DNA of 64,000 nt from Borrelia hermsii DAH (lineage in GTDB: Bacteria > Spirochaetota > Spirochaetia > Borreliales > Borreliaceae). The stretch covers positions 124,001-188,000 of the forward strand of contig NZ_CP073136.1 of the NCBI RefSeq assembly GCF_023035675.1, in the 5' to 3' direction. The translations under genes were made by a program, and so were the position numbers. Below the pieces are notes generated by a model. That model had not been told where the DNA came from and ran no database searches. It was given only the letters and a program-made list of their open reading frames with translations. Below, piece by piece: positions 9,331-19,431 of the stretch (position 1 is the stretch's first letter; every line of letters begins with the position of its first letter).

Positions 9331-10701
9331 TTAAAAAGGCGTACATAAAAATTTGTCATTGCCCTTAATAAATTTTATAGCCTCATCAAAAGACAATAAC
9401 AACTCTTCCTTTTTAGTCAAGTCTCTCACCTTCAACTTATTTTCTCTATATTCCTCTTGCCCTACAAAAATTAAAAATCTTATAGCCTTACCAAGAGCAT
9501 ATTCTATTTGCACCTTAATATTTTTACCATCTTTACTCTTTGGATATACCTCACAAGCAATATTATTTATCTTGGAATAATCATGCCTTCTAAACTTATC
9601 TGCAAGCTTATAATAATAATCTTGTAAACTATCATCTATATTAACAATTAATACTCTCGAGCTGGCTTTAACCACAAATAACTTAATATAATTAAATTTT
9701 TCAATTTCAATTATATCTTGAATCCTATCGATACCAAAAGATCCTCCAACTCCTGAAACCTTTTGCAAAGAGTTAGAAAATAAGGACAATAAATTATCAT
9801 ATCTCCCACCACTACAAATACTTCCCATATTAATACCCATCATCTCAGCCTCAAATACAAGCCCGGTATAATAATCAAGTCCACGGACTATCTTAAGATT
9901 AAAATTAAAAGCATCTTGAATCCCTAATGCACTCAGATGTACAAAAATATCTTCAACTCTCTTAACAGCATCATTATCTTCTAAAATACTTTTTAAAACC
10001 TTAAGTTTATCCCAAAAAGTTCCTTCTAAACTTATAAACCCCAATATTAAATCAACATGTTCTTCGCTTAGTTGTGAAAGCAAATTTTCTCTCACACTCT
10101 CAATCCCCATTTTATCTAATTTATCTATATTCCTTAAAATAAAAGTAGCTTTATTTTCTAATCCCAACTTATCAATATAAGCATTAAGTATCCCAATATG
10201 AGAGAAATGAATAACAAACTTTCTATTAATACCTTCTATGAAATTTAAAAAAATCTCTTCAAGACCACAATAAACAATAGATAAAATTTCAGCATCACTA
10301 CGAAAAGTATCCTCACCAACTATATCAAAATCAAATTGGATAAATTCTCTATATCTACCTCTCTGTGTGTTCTCACCCCTAAATACCTTTCCTATCTGAG
10401 ATCTCCTAAAAGGAAATTGAATCTTAGATCTATTAGTAGCCATAAATCTTGCAAAAGGAACCGTTAAATCAAAACGCATAGAAACATCTCTATCTCCGTT
10501 ATCCTTAAACCGATAAATTTGTTTTTCTACCTCATGCCCACCTTTTCTTAAAAGAAATTCAGAATACTCAAGAATAGGAGTATCTATTAAATCAAAATTA
10601 TATGAAACAAGAACACTATATATTTGTTTTATAATATGAGTACGAATTAACGCTTCCTTTGGCAAATAATCTCTAAAACCTTTTAAAGTTCTAATATCCA
10701 C
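9331..10701 (-). CDS. hisS: Histidyl-tRNA synthetase
   Basis: 456 residues, a class II aminoacyl-tRNA synthetase that charges tRNA-His. Visible landmarks are GFRDYLP at the N-terminus and motif 1 (near LLRKGGHEVEKQIYRF). Motif 2 is FRGENTQRGRYREFIQFDFDIVG. The His-specific loop IVRGLDYYTGLVFE and motif 3 GSFGIDRI follow, then a C-terminal anticodon-binding domain with SKDGKNIKVQIEYALGKAIRFLIFVGQEE. The length is normal. The start is GTG at 10701 with AGGGG about ten bases upstream. It converges with the upstream-coordinate TPR gene across an 87-base gap with no clear terminator hairpin. Confidence 0.95.
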   Translation of the reverse strand: MDIRTLKGFRDYLPKEALIRTHIIKQIYSVLVSYNFDLIDTPILEYSEFLLRKGGHEVEKQIYRFKDNGDRDVSMRFDLTVPFARFMATNRSKIQFPFRRSQIGKVFRGENTQRGRYREFIQFDFDIVGEDTFRSDAEILSIVYCGLEEIFLNFIEGINRKFVIHFSHIGILNAYIDKLGLENKATFILRNIDKLDKMGIESVRENLLSQLSEEHVDLILGFISLEGTFWDKLKVLKSILEDNDAVKRVEDIFVHLSALGIQDAFNFNLKIVRGLDYYTGLVFEAEMMGINMGSICSGGRYDNLLSLFSNSLQKVSGVGGSFGIDRIQDIIEIEKFNYIKLFVVKASSRVLIVNIDDSLQDYYYKLADKFRRHDYSKINNIACEVYPKSKDGKNIKVQIEYALGKAIRFLIFVGQEEYRENKLKVRDLTKKEELLLSFDEAIKFIKGNDKFLCTPF

Positions 10702-10844
10702 TATATTTAAACCCCTATTAATTTCAAATTTAATCTTTTCATAATATAATATTATAAATATGAGAAAAAATTAATCAAACATTAATACTAAAATCCTTAA
10801 CTGTTAAATACTAATTATAATATAAGGAGCATCTAAAATACTTA

Positions 10845-12722
10845 ATGCATAAAAATTTTGCTAGCAGCTTAAGACTAAATATTGTTCTCATAATTTTCCT
10901 CACAATAACACTACTAACCATTTATAAATATTTTATGCTAATGTCCTCAAAAGACATACAATATTTTTCTCAAAATATAAATCACATTTCAAAAAGAGGC
11001 AACATTTATGATAGAAATGGTAAAATAATAGCCTTCTCATCAAAATCACATTCTATAGGAACGGATCCAAATAAAATAAAAAATATTGTAAATACATCAG
11101 AAACTCTTGGTGCAATACTGAAAATTGAGCCTCAAATACTTAAAAAAAAACTGTCTTCAAAAAAAGGATTCATATATATAAAAAGAAAAGTAACAAGAGA
11201 AGAATCTGAACTAATTAAAAGAATTCAATCAGAAGGAAGATTAAAAGACATCATACTTTATCCAGACTACACAAGGATCTATCCATTTAAAGAACTGACA
11301 AGCAATATTACGGGATTTGTAGGAACTGACAACATTGGGCTTGCAGGGATTGAACTTTCGCTAAACACCATATTAAATGAAGATCTTACAAAACAAAAAT
11401 CTATAAATGAAAAATTAAGTACAAACAACATATACTTAACAATAGACATAGATCTTCAAAAAAGCATAAATCAAATAGCTAAAAAATACTTTAACGAAAA
11501 TAAGCCTGAAAACATGCTAGCTATAGTAATGGATGCTAAGAATGGAGAAATTTTATCAATGCTTCAACTCCCACAATATGATGCCAATTACTATTCAAAA
11601 TATCCTAAAGAAATATGGAACAATTTTGCAACTTCCCTAACATATGAACCTGGAAGTATTAATAAAATTTTTACAGTAGCTATTCTATTAGACAGTGGAT
11701 TATTAAAATTAAATGAAAAATTTTTAGATAATGGTATATACCAAAAAAAATTCAAATCGGGTGAAGTAGTTACAATTAAAACCTTAAATCCTCCTTATGA
11801 CTATATCGATCCTAGTGGGATTCTAATCTATTCATCAAATGTAGGAATAGCTCACATTACAGACAAAGTAAGTAATGAATATTTCTACAATAAACTAATA
11901 GCCTTTGGGTTTGGAAAAAGAGTCGGATTTCCTTTCCCCGGAGAGACAAAAGGGATACTAACCCACCATTCAAAATGGTCGGGACGGAGTAAAGCCACAA
12001 TCGGATTTGGACAAGAAATAGGAGTATCTGCCATTCAAATATTACAGGCTGCTAGCGTCTTAAGTAATGATGGGGTTATGTTAAAACCCAAAATCATAAA
12101 AAGAATAAGCAATGAAATGGAAAATACAATTCAAGAATTTCAAAAAGAAGAAATTAAAAAAGTAATATCTAAGCATACAGCAAAAGAGGTTTTAAAAATG
12201 ATGCGAGAAGTTGTAAATAAAGGAGGAATACCAAAACTTAAAATGAAAAATTTAAACATTTCAGCAAAAAGTGGAACTTCCCAAGTGATTGATAAAAACA
12301 CAGGCAAATATTCAGACGAAGATTACACGTCCTCAATACTAGTAATATATCCCACAGAAAATCCAAAATACATTATATATGTTATATACAGATATCCTAA
12401 AAAGATAATATATGGAACAAGAATTGCTGCACCAATGGCAAAAGAAATAATAGAATTGATTGAAAGTCAAAATAACAAAGATGAATACAATGAAATTAAA
12501 ATTTCCTCAAAAATTAGCATACCAAAACCCACAATAAAATACGACACAACAGAAACTCTACCAAACCTTACAGGGCTTTCAAAAAGGGATTTAATGAAAA
12601 TTTTAAACAAATATACAAACACAAAAATAAAGATAAAAGGAAATGGTTTTGTATATAAACAATCCCAACCACCCAATACAAAATTAAAAGATATAAACGA
12701 ACTTGAAATAACCTTAAAATAA
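10845..12722 (+). CDS. Class B penicillin-binding protein (FtsI/SpoVD-type transpeptidase) with one PASTA domain
   Basis: 625 residues. A short cytoplasmic tail and one N-terminal membrane anchor (about residues 10-30) are followed by the PBP dimerisation domain (SKRGNIYDRNGKIIA). The transpeptidase domain carries the three active-site motifs: SINK in YEPGSINKIFT (SxxK), SSN in IYSSNVGIAH (SxN), and KSGT in SAKSGTSQVI. A single PASTA-like domain closes the protein (ETLPNLTGLSKRDLMKILNK). It crosslinks septal or side-wall peptidoglycan; the division role is inferred. An AAGGAG sequence lies 15 bases before the ATG, unusually far. Its stop codon is one base away from the stop of the convergent acyl-CoA ligase gene. 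Confidence 0.9.
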   Translation: MHKNFASSLRLNIVLIIFLTITLLTIYKYFMLMSSKDIQYFSQNINHISKRGNIYDRNGKIIAFSSKSHSIGTDPNKIKNIVNTSETLGAILKIEPQILKKKLSSKKGFIYIKRKVTREESELIKRIQSEGRLKDIILYPDYTRIYPFKELTSNITGFVGTDNIGLAGIELSLNTILNEDLTKQKSINEKLSTNNIYLTIDIDLQKSINQIAKKYFNENKPENMLAIVMDAKNGEILSMLQLPQYDANYYSKYPKEIWNNFATSLTYEPGSINKIFTVAILLDSGLLKLNEKFLDNGIYQKKFKSGEVVTIKTLNPPYDYIDPSGILIYSSNVGIAHITDKVSNEYFYNKLIAFGFGKRVGFPFPGETKGILTHHSKWSGRSKATIGFGQEIGVSAIQILQAASVLSNDGVMLKPKIIKRISNEMENTIQEFQKEEIKKVISKHTAKEVLKMMREVVNKGGIPKLKMKNLNISAKSGTSQVIDKNTGKYSDEDYTSSILVIYPTENPKYIIYVIYRYPKKIIYGTRIAAPMAKEIIELIESQNNKDEYNEIKISSKISIPKPTIKYDTTETLPNLTGLSKRDLMKILNKYTNTKIKIKGNGFVYKQSQPPNTKLKDINELEITLK

Positions 12723-12723
12723 T

Positions 12724-14619
12724 TTAGGAAAATAAATTCTTTATCTCATTTTTATAAAGATTTAAAATATAATTACGCTTAACATCCATCTTAATAGACA
12801 TCTCCTTGCCTACTTCAAATGGTTTTTCTAAAAGAACAAATCTTAATATCTGTTCAAAAGGCTTAAATCCATTGGCTTTATTAATAAGCTTTCTTATCTC
12901 ATCATTAATAGCTTTAAGAACAATATTATTTGCAATAATCTGCTGCCTATTGTGAGCATCAAAAATTTTTTGCCCCATGCTTTCTAAATATTTATTTATC
13001 TCTTCAAAATTAGGAAGAATCAATGCACCCAAAAACTTTTGATCCTGACCCACAACAACAGCTTTTTCAATTAATAAAGATTCTTCAAGCTTAATTTCAA
13101 TTGGAGCAGGCTCAATATTCTCCCCATTATTTAAAACAATAGTATCTTTTTCACGTCCTATGATCCGAACAACATTATCCTTTGACAACTTAACAATATC
13201 ACCCGTATTCAAAAACCCATCATCTCCAATAACTTGCCTTGTAGCATCTTCATCTTGATAATATCCAAGCATAACTTGAGGACCTTTAATAAATAAAACT
13301 CCCTTGCCTGGTTTTTTAAGCTTATTGCCATTCTCATCCCTAATCTCAGCAACAGTTCCAGGCAATATTTTACCGCAAGTACCAAGCATTATCTTCCCAT
13401 GCTCATCAGACGCAACACCAGGGGATGCTTCTGTTAATCCATAAGCATTAGCAAGCTCAATTCCAATTGAATTGAAAAACCTAACAACAAATAAAGACAT
13501 GCTACCCCCACCAGTAATTCCAACAACAAAATTATCACCTAAAACCTTCTTTATCTTTTTAAAAACAATTAAATCTCCCAAAATTTTAAGGGGAAATAAA
13601 ATCACTAAACCTAAAATGCCTAAAATTTTCTTCATAGGCATTAATAAATCAAATCCATTATCAGGATACAATCCTGAAATTATCCTATAGCAAATATCAT
13701 TAAGACATGCTGCTTTAACGAAAACCTTAAATAGCAATCTTGCTAAGAACGGTTTCTTGGCAACTTCTTTAAAAATATTTTGCTTTATTGCAATCCAAAG
13801 CCTAGGAACGGCTGCAATATAATGAGGATTAATATTTTTAATATCATCAAGCATGTTTCTTGGAACAATACTTGAAAATAAACAAGTCATACCTTTAAGA
13901 AAAATATTATAAGAAAATGATCTCTGAAATGAATGCCAAATTGGCAAAATACACATAAATATTTGCCCCTCACTAGTACTAATCATGCGACTAAAACTAG
14001 ACACCTGGTAAAGAAAATTAGCATGAGAAAGCATCACTCCTTTAGGATTCCCTGTAGTACCAGAAGTATATATTATTGTTGCCATATCATCAGGATTAAT
14101 ATTATTGAAAGTTTCAATAATCTCCTCGTCTCGTCTTGACTTATCCCCAATTGAAATACACTCTTTATAAGTATAAACTTGAAAATTACTAAACCGTATT
14201 TTATCCCTTTCATCTAAATCATCAATAATAACAACTACAGGCTTAATTTCAAAGTTAACTTGAACGACTAAATCAAGAAGATTTAAATTTTCCACTATTA
14301 TTATATTAGGAAAAATATTATTAATAATTACTTCAGCTTCAAAAAGAGTAACATCAGATCCCTTTGGAACATCTACAGCACCTAAAGCCAAAATAGCAAA
14401 ATCTATAACACTCCATTCAATTCTATTTTCAGAACAAATAAACACCTTATCCTGATATCCCAAGCCCATCTTTTTTAAAAATGCTGCAAATTTTAAAACA
14501 TTATTCTTTAAATCTTCATAAGTAACCCTAATATAATCCTTATTGCCCCCACTATATATTTGTGCAACCCCATCACCACGCTTTTCAGCAATCTCAAAAA
14601 AGGTTTTTACTATTGACAT
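12724..14619 (-). CDS. Long-chain fatty acid-CoA ligase (AMP-forming)
   Basis: 631 residues of the ANL adenylating superfamily. The P-loop-like motif IIYTSGTTGNPKGVMLSHANF is split around residue 190. Further motifs are GLTEASPGVA (A5), LNTGDIVKLS (A7), and IGREKDTIVLNNGENIEPAPIE (A8). It activates long-chain fatty acids to acyl-CoA via acyl-AMP. Borrelia cannot make fatty acids and imports them, so this is probably the entry step for scavenged host lipids into phospholipid and lipoprotein acylation. The ATG has AGGAT upstream and an extended -10 about 45 bases away. Some members act as acyl-ACP synthetases; I cannot separate these from sequence. Confidence 0.9.
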   Translation of the reverse strand: MSIVKTFFEIAEKRGDGVAQIYSGGNKDYIRVTYEDLKNNVLKFAAFLKKMGLGYQDKVFICSENRIEWSVIDFAILALGAVDVPKGSDVTLFEAEVIINNIFPNIIIVENLNLLDLVVQVNFEIKPVVVIIDDLDERDKIRFSNFQVYTYKECISIGDKSRRDEEIIETFNNINPDDMATIIYTSGTTGNPKGVMLSHANFLYQVSSFSRMISTSEGQIFMCILPIWHSFQRSFSYNIFLKGMTCLFSSIVPRNMLDDIKNINPHYIAAVPRLWIAIKQNIFKEVAKKPFLARLLFKVFVKAACLNDICYRIISGLYPDNGFDLLMPMKKILGILGLVILFPLKILGDLIVFKKIKKVLGDNFVVGITGGGSMSLFVVRFFNSIGIELANAYGLTEASPGVASDEHGKIMLGTCGKILPGTVAEIRDENGNKLKKPGKGVLFIKGPQVMLGYYQDEDATRQVIGDDGFLNTGDIVKLSKDNVVRIIGREKDTIVLNNGENIEPAPIEIKLEESLLIEKAVVVGQDQKFLGALILPNFEEINKYLESMGQKIFDAHNRQQIIANNIVLKAINDEIRKLINKANGFKPFEQILRFVLLEKPFEVGKEMSIKMDVKRNYILNLYKNEIKNLFS

Positions 14620-14662
14620 ATGATCCTACTATACACTTATAAAATAACGATACTCCACATAA

Positions 14663-14671
14663 AGTATAACA
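14663..14671 (-). promoter_or_regulatory. Candidate extended -10 promoter element for the acyl-CoA ligase gene
   Basis: On the minus strand the bases read TGTTATACT, a TGn-type extended -10 (TATACT), about 44 bases before the ATG at 14619. No good -35 is visible at 16-18 bases. The rest of the 237-base gap 14620-14856 shows no tRNA, repeat or open frame with a ribosome binding site. Confidence 0.4.
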
Positions 14672-14856
14672 TTTTAAAGAATAAAATCATAATTCAATTT
14701 TAACTAACCTTCAATTAGTCAATGGGTAATACCTGAATTTGTACCTAATGCCATGAACCTAAGGATTCTCTAACTATTTAGATTGACAATAATCATCACT
14801 TATAAAGATAAAGTTTTATAAAAGCAAAATACAAATCACTAAAAATCAATAAAGAT

Positions 14857-15150
14857 CTAGTTCCCTATAACAAAAAATCTAATTCCTTCAGTAGGATATT
14901 CTTGTTCTAAAATCTCAACAACATTTCTTAACTTTTCTATAACAACTAACTTATTAGTATAAACCACAAGAATAAAATTCTCTTCAGGCCAAACTTCATT
15001 ACCTTGCTTCTCACCCTTTCTTCCTTTTCCTTTAACATTATGTATCTTAGAGTAATATATATATTCACCCAAATCTTCCTCTATTCTACTTATATGTTCA
15101 TGAAGATCAAACTCCAAGGATATATTAGAAATTATTTCTGCTCTATACAT
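14857..15150 (-). CDS. Small PII-like, RND-transporter-associated protein (PG0541-like)
   Basis: 97 residues. The loop-like stretch VKGKGRKGEKQGNEVWPEENF followed by the strand FILVVYTNKLVVIEKLRNVVEIL resembles the ferredoxin-like fold of PII and PII-like proteins, where a GxG loop links two strands. Small proteins of this type are known next to RND efflux genes (the PG0541 family). It follows besB by 18 bases on the same strand with GAGGAGG before the ATG, so it is the last gene of the bes operon. A regulatory role for the pump, perhaps by binding a nucleotide or metabolite, is inference; no ligand can be read from the sequence. Confidence 0.7.
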   Translation of the reverse strand: MYRAEIISNISLEFDLHEHISRIEEDLGEYIYYSKIHNVKGKGRKGEKQGNEVWPEENFILVVYTNKLVVIEKLRNVVEILEQEYPTEGIRFFVIGN

Positions 15151-15168
15151 ATATCCTCCTCATTAACC

Positions 15169-18100
15169 TTAATCCTCATCAATAAAAACATCATCCGAAT
15201 TAGCATCAGCTTTAGAATTCCCCTTAGCATTACTCTTAAGAATATCGGTATTATTTGCATTTCTATTTGCAAAACCTTCACTTCCTCCCTTAACATCAAT
15301 CTTATCAACAGAACCCCATGACTTAAAAAGTATAAAATCTTTTATAGAAAGCTTATAAAAAATTTCAAAAATTATAGGAATAAAAAGCAAAGTCAGAAAT
15401 GTGCTAGCAACCATTCCACCAATAAAGGTAAAAGCAATTGGCTTTATAAGACTATTGCCACTTGAACCTGAGAATGCAAGGGGAAAGAGCCCAATTATTG
15501 ATGTTAAAGCAGACATTAAAATTGGCCTAAACCTAGAGCGACCTGCCTCAAGTACTGCATCTTCAAGATTAAATCCCCTCTTAAGCAATAAATTAATATA
15601 ATCTACTAGTACAATACCCGTATTAACAACAACACCAACAAGCATAAGCATGCCAATGGCAGTAAAAACAGAAATCTTTTCTCCCGATATAAAATAAAAT
15701 GGCACAACGCCTATTAAGGTTAATGGTATTGTAAAGAGAATAATAAATGGCTTTAAGAGAGATTCAAATTGTGCTGCCATTACTCCAAATACAAGCAAGA
15801 TAGCCATACAAATTATCACCATAAATTGCTGCATACTGCTTGTAAATTCACTGTATTCTCCTTCAAACTTAACCAATACGCCATCCTTCCGGGGAACCTT
15901 ATTAGTTACAAAATCCACTACATTTGCTGTAACTAAAGCTAAATTTTCACCCGGAGCAATACCTGCTGTAAGCTTAACTACTAAGGACTGATCTTCTCTG
16001 GAAATCTCGCTAATCCCTTTTGTTTTTTTAAGCTTAGCTATTACAGAGAGGGGAATTTTCACACCAAATGCATTTACAATAAATATTTTATCTAAATCTT
16101 TAAGGCTAGCAATATTACTTCTATTAATCCTAAGCAAGATATCATAACTTACCCCATTTTCAATGTATTTTCCTGCCGAAATTCCATCAATATTAGCCCT
16201 AATCTCTCTTGAGAGAGTTTCCATATTAATCCCATAAGAATAGGCCTTTTCCCTATCTATCTCTATATCAATTTGCAGCTCCTCTTGTATATTAAGTCTA
16301 GGACTAACAAGATTGGGAAATTTTTTCTTTAAAAGACTAATTAACAATTCTCCATATTCTCTTGCATACTCAAAATCAGAAGCAGTAATTTTAATCTCAA
16401 TAGGAGCACCAAAAGAATTTCCTTCTGAGAAAGCATTAGAATTAAAATTAGGATAAAGACTCTCAACACGCTTATAAACTCTATACCGAATATCTTCTTC
16501 ATCCCCGACAAATTCTCCACTAGCTTCCTCCTTGAAAGGCAATGTAACTTCAAACGCAAAACCACTTGAATTTATTTTAGAAACAATACTCTTATAAACC
16601 TTAATTTCACTTTTTAAAATTTCTAAAATTTTATCTGAGTAGAACTTTGAATTCTCCAAACTTGTTTTATGGGGAAAATTAAAATCAAAATGCATTAAGG
16701 AAGAATGATCATAGGGAAATAAAGATACATTTAAAAAAGGAAATAAAATTAAACTTAAAATAAAACTAAACATAACAACAAGCAAAAAAGCTAGCTTACG
16801 AATTAAAACATAATTTAGCAATTTAACATAAAAATGCTCTCCAACAGAATAAATTCCATATAAAAAATTATCAATTCTTTTAATGAGTTTATTTTTGATG
16901 GGTTTTTGAAAAGTAGTATAAAGCCCAACATAATAACTTGAAAGCACAGGCACTAAAAAAACTGCAACAAACAAAGAAGCTGTTAAAGATATAACAATAG
17001 TAAAAGCAAAATCTCTAACATAATCACCAATAATGTCTAATTCAGCCTTAAAAATAAGCATAGGAGCAAATACACAAATCGATGTCAATGTCGCAGCCAT
17101 AATTGGCATCAGCATTTCCTGTGTTCCAAGAATGGCAGATGATATAAGTTTGGCACCCTTTTGCCTATACTTATATATATTCTCTATTACAACAATAGAA
17201 CAATCCACAAGCATACCAACGCTCAAAGCAAGTCCTGAGAGACTCATAATATTTAGCGAAATATCTGCAAAATACATTAAACAGAAGGTAAGAACTATAG
17301 CTAATGGTATTGTAATGCCAATAATAACTGTAGCTCTAAAACTTCTTAAAAAGAATAGAATAATACATAATGCAAGAATTGCTCCAGAATAAGCTGAATC
17401 AGCAACAGAAGAAATAGCCTTTTTAATATGTTTAGCATTATCATAAGCAATATCTAAAGATATATCTTTTGGAAGGGCAAGCTTAATTTTTTCAATCTCT
17501 GCACTTACTGCATCTGCAACAATAACGGAATTTGCACCACTCTGTTTTTGCACAGATATCACAATGGAAGGCTTATCATTATAATATGCATAATCTTGTA
17601 AATCTTGAAAAGCACTCCTAACGCTTGCAATATCTCTCAGTCTGACCTGAACCATCGAATTATTACCTAAAGAATAAGTACTTGGTTTCTTGTAAGCAAT
17701 AACCACATCTTCTAAATCTTTAATTGAATGAAATTCTCCTGATACTTGTATCTGGTATTCCAAATCGCTATCTAACATGTTGCCAACCGAAAATTCAACA
17801 TTTTGAGAAGAAATAAATGGTACTATCTCTGACAGAGTAAGCCCATATGCCTCCAACCTATTTTGAGATACTTCAATTAAAATATGCTTATCTCCACCCC
17901 CAATGACCTGCACACGTCCAACCCCATTAAGTCTTTCTAACTTGGGCTTAAGAATATTATCTGCATACCTCTTAAGTTCTAAAACAGGTCTATCTGCATA
18001 CATAACAAACGATAATACTGACGCATTGCCTGACCTTCCTCTATAAATCCTATACAAGCTTACTTCTTGTGGTAAAAGGTTTTTTGAAAGCTCAAGTGCA

Positions 18101-18426
18101 TCTCTTATTTCATTTAAAGCCAAATCTAAATTAGTTCCATGATAAAACCGAAGATCAACAATGCTATTCCCCTTAAAAGACTTACTAGTTATTGTCTTTA
18201 TGTTCTTTACTAAGGATAAACTGCCTTCTAGAATACTTGTTACTTTTTCTTCCACTTCTTTTGCGGAACGTCCTGCATACTGCGTAGAAACAGTAATATC
18301 ATTCTCTTCAATTCTGGGCATCAACTCTATCTTCAATCTTGAAAAAGTATAAATACTAAGCATAATCAATAGTGAAAACAATATTAACATTGTTATTGGT
18401 TTGCCAATAATCTTTTTTACTAACAT
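15169..18426 (-). CDS. besB: RND efflux pump inner-membrane subunit BesB
   Basis: About 1085 residues, AcrB/MdtB-like. The N-terminal membrane helix (KKIIGKPITMLILFSLLIML) is followed by the periplasmic porter domain, then two blocks of membrane helices each preceding a large loop. ALSVGMLVDCSIVVIENIYKY is the TM4 region with the proton-relay Asp. A second half repeats the design (MLMLVGVVVNTGIVLVDYINLLLKRG). The pump exports toxic compounds using the proton gradient together with BesA and BesC. I start it at the ATG at 18426, which has GAGGT five bases upstream; an in-frame TTG at 18438 gives four more residues but has no site. A hydrophilic Asn/Asp-rich tail closes the protein. Confidence 0.93.
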   Translation of the reverse strand: MLVKKIIGKPITMLILFSLLIMLSIYTFSRLKIELMPRIEENDITVSTQYAGRSAKEVEEKVTSILEGSLSLVKNIKTITSKSFKGNSIVDLRFYHGTNLDLALNEIRDALELSKNLLPQEVSLYRIYRGRSGNASVLSFVMYADRPVLELKRYADNILKPKLERLNGVGRVQVIGGGDKHILIEVSQNRLEAYGLTLSEIVPFISSQNVEFSVGNMLDSDLEYQIQVSGEFHSIKDLEDVVIAYKKPSTYSLGNNSMVQVRLRDIASVRSAFQDLQDYAYYNDKPSIVISVQKQSGANSVIVADAVSAEIEKIKLALPKDISLDIAYDNAKHIKKAISSVADSAYSGAILALCIILFFLRSFRATVIIGITIPLAIVLTFCLMYFADISLNIMSLSGLALSVGMLVDCSIVVIENIYKYRQKGAKLISSAILGTQEMLMPIMAATLTSICVFAPMLIFKAELDIIGDYVRDFAFTIVISLTASLFVAVFLVPVLSSYYVGLYTTFQKPIKNKLIKRIDNFLYGIYSVGEHFYVKLLNYVLIRKLAFLLVVMFSFILSLILFPFLNVSLFPYDHSSLMHFDFNFPHKTSLENSKFYSDKILEILKSEIKVYKSIVSKINSSGFAFEVTLPFKEEASGEFVGDEEDIRYRVYKRVESLYPNFNSNAFSEGNSFGAPIEIKITASDFEYAREYGELLISLLKKKFPNLVSPRLNIQEELQIDIEIDREKAYSYGINMETLSREIRANIDGISAGKYIENGVSYDILLRINRSNIASLKDLDKIFIVNAFGVKIPLSVIAKLKKTKGISEISREDQSLVVKLTAGIAPGENLALVTANVVDFVTNKVPRKDGVLVKFEGEYSEFTSSMQQFMVIICMAILLVFGVMAAQFESLLKPFIILFTIPLTLIGVVPFYFISGEKISVFTAIGMLMLVGVVVNTGIVLVDYINLLLKRGFNLEDAVLEAGRSRFRPILMSALTSIIGLFPLAFSGSSGNSLIKPIAFTFIGGMVASTFLTLLFIPIIFEIFYKLSIKDFILFKSWGSVDKIDVKGGSEGFANRNANNTDILKSNAKGNSKADANSDDVFIDED

Positions 18427-18441
18427 ATTTAACCTCAAAAA

Positions 18442-19419
18442 TTAAACATTGTTTTCAACATCAAGCCCATCCCGAATATCCACTATATCTACATAAGCTC
18501 CATCAGAAAGAGAAGAAATACCTTCAATCACAATTAAATCACCTTCATTAATACCATCTCGAATAGACATAATATTATCTATCTCAAAATCTATTAAAGG
18601 AAAAACCCTTTCAACTGTTTTTGTATCTGCATTTAATCTAAATACGCAAAGCTTGCCTTCTCTTTCAATAAAAGCATGACTCGGGATTTTGACCACATTT
18701 TCTAAATGCTTAGTAATAAGTTTGATCTTAGCAAACATGCCAACAACCATTTTTCTTGAGTTATCCCCTACAGGTTCAAGATATACTGCAACGGCACGGC
18801 TCTTAAAATCTAAAACGGGTGATACTTCTGAAATCTTAGCTTTAAACCTTTCATTAGGATAAGACTCAAGCTCGATAATTGCATCATTGCCAGCCTTAAC
18901 ATCTAAGATATATTTCTCAGAAACATAAGTTTTAATCTGCATTACATCCATTTTGCCGATTAAAGCAATACTTGTTTGAGGTCCAACTGTGTCTCCAATT
19001 TTGCAACTAACAGCTAAAACATATCCAGAAATTGGAGCTCTTACTGGACTTTTTAAATAAGTAAAACCTGGTTTTGAAGGATCAAGTGTTGCAATGATTT
19101 GTCCCTTTTTTACATAAGTTCCAAGCTTTATATTAAGAGATATTATTTTACCTGCGATATCTGGAAATACTTCGGCTTTTATTTTGATATCTATATCACC
19201 ATTTAAAGGAATGTAATTACTCAAAGCTCCCTTTTGAACTTTCATAGCAATAACTGGAAATCTATAAGGCTCATTAATAGTATCATTGGAAATATCATTA
19301 GTATTAATATCTCCCTGAACTTCACTATCAGTCTCTTCATTACATGAGAAGGCAAATAATAAAACTATAAGCAATAAATAATATTTAAAATTACCTCTCA
19401 CATTAAGAATCAAATTCAT
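18442..19419 (-). CDS. besA: RND periplasmic adaptor lipoprotein BesA
   Basis: 325 residues. A signal peptide ends in the lipobox FAFSC, so the protein is anchored as a lipoprotein through Cys near residue 26. The body is a membrane-fusion adaptor: lipoyl half-motifs (GDIDIKIKAEVFPDIAGKI and SPVRAPISGYVLAVSCKIGD) flank a very short hairpin, and a beta-barrel and membrane-proximal domain follow (ISEVSPVLDFKSRAVAVYLEP). It links BesB to the outer-membrane channel BesC. It lies 12 bases after besC and 15 before besB. The alpha hairpin is short compared with AcrA, which is common in spirochaete adaptors. Confidence 0.9.
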   Translation of the reverse strand: MNLILNVRGNFKYYLLLIVLLFAFSCNEETDSEVQGDINTNDISNDTINEPYRFPVIAMKVQKGALSNYIPLNGDIDIKIKAEVFPDIAGKIISLNIKLGTYVKKGQIIATLDPSKPGFTYLKSPVRAPISGYVLAVSCKIGDTVGPQTSIALIGKMDVMQIKTYVSEKYILDVKAGNDAIIELESYPNERFKAKISEVSPVLDFKSRAVAVYLEPVGDNSRKMVVGMFAKIKLITKHLENVVKIPSHAFIEREGKLCVFRLNADTKTVERVFPLIDFEIDNIMSIRDGINEGDLIVIEGISSLSDGAYVDIVDIRDGLDVENNV

Positions 19420-19431
19420 AAAATATCCTTA

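Noticed and set aside
14700..14800. Possible tRNA or small RNA in the gap before the acyl-CoA ligase promoter
   Set aside because: No cloverleaf pairing, no TTCGA loop and no promoter/terminator pair could be seen.
17033..17392. 119-codon plus-strand frame opposite besB
   Set aside because: Complement of membrane-helix codons of besB; no site or family signature.
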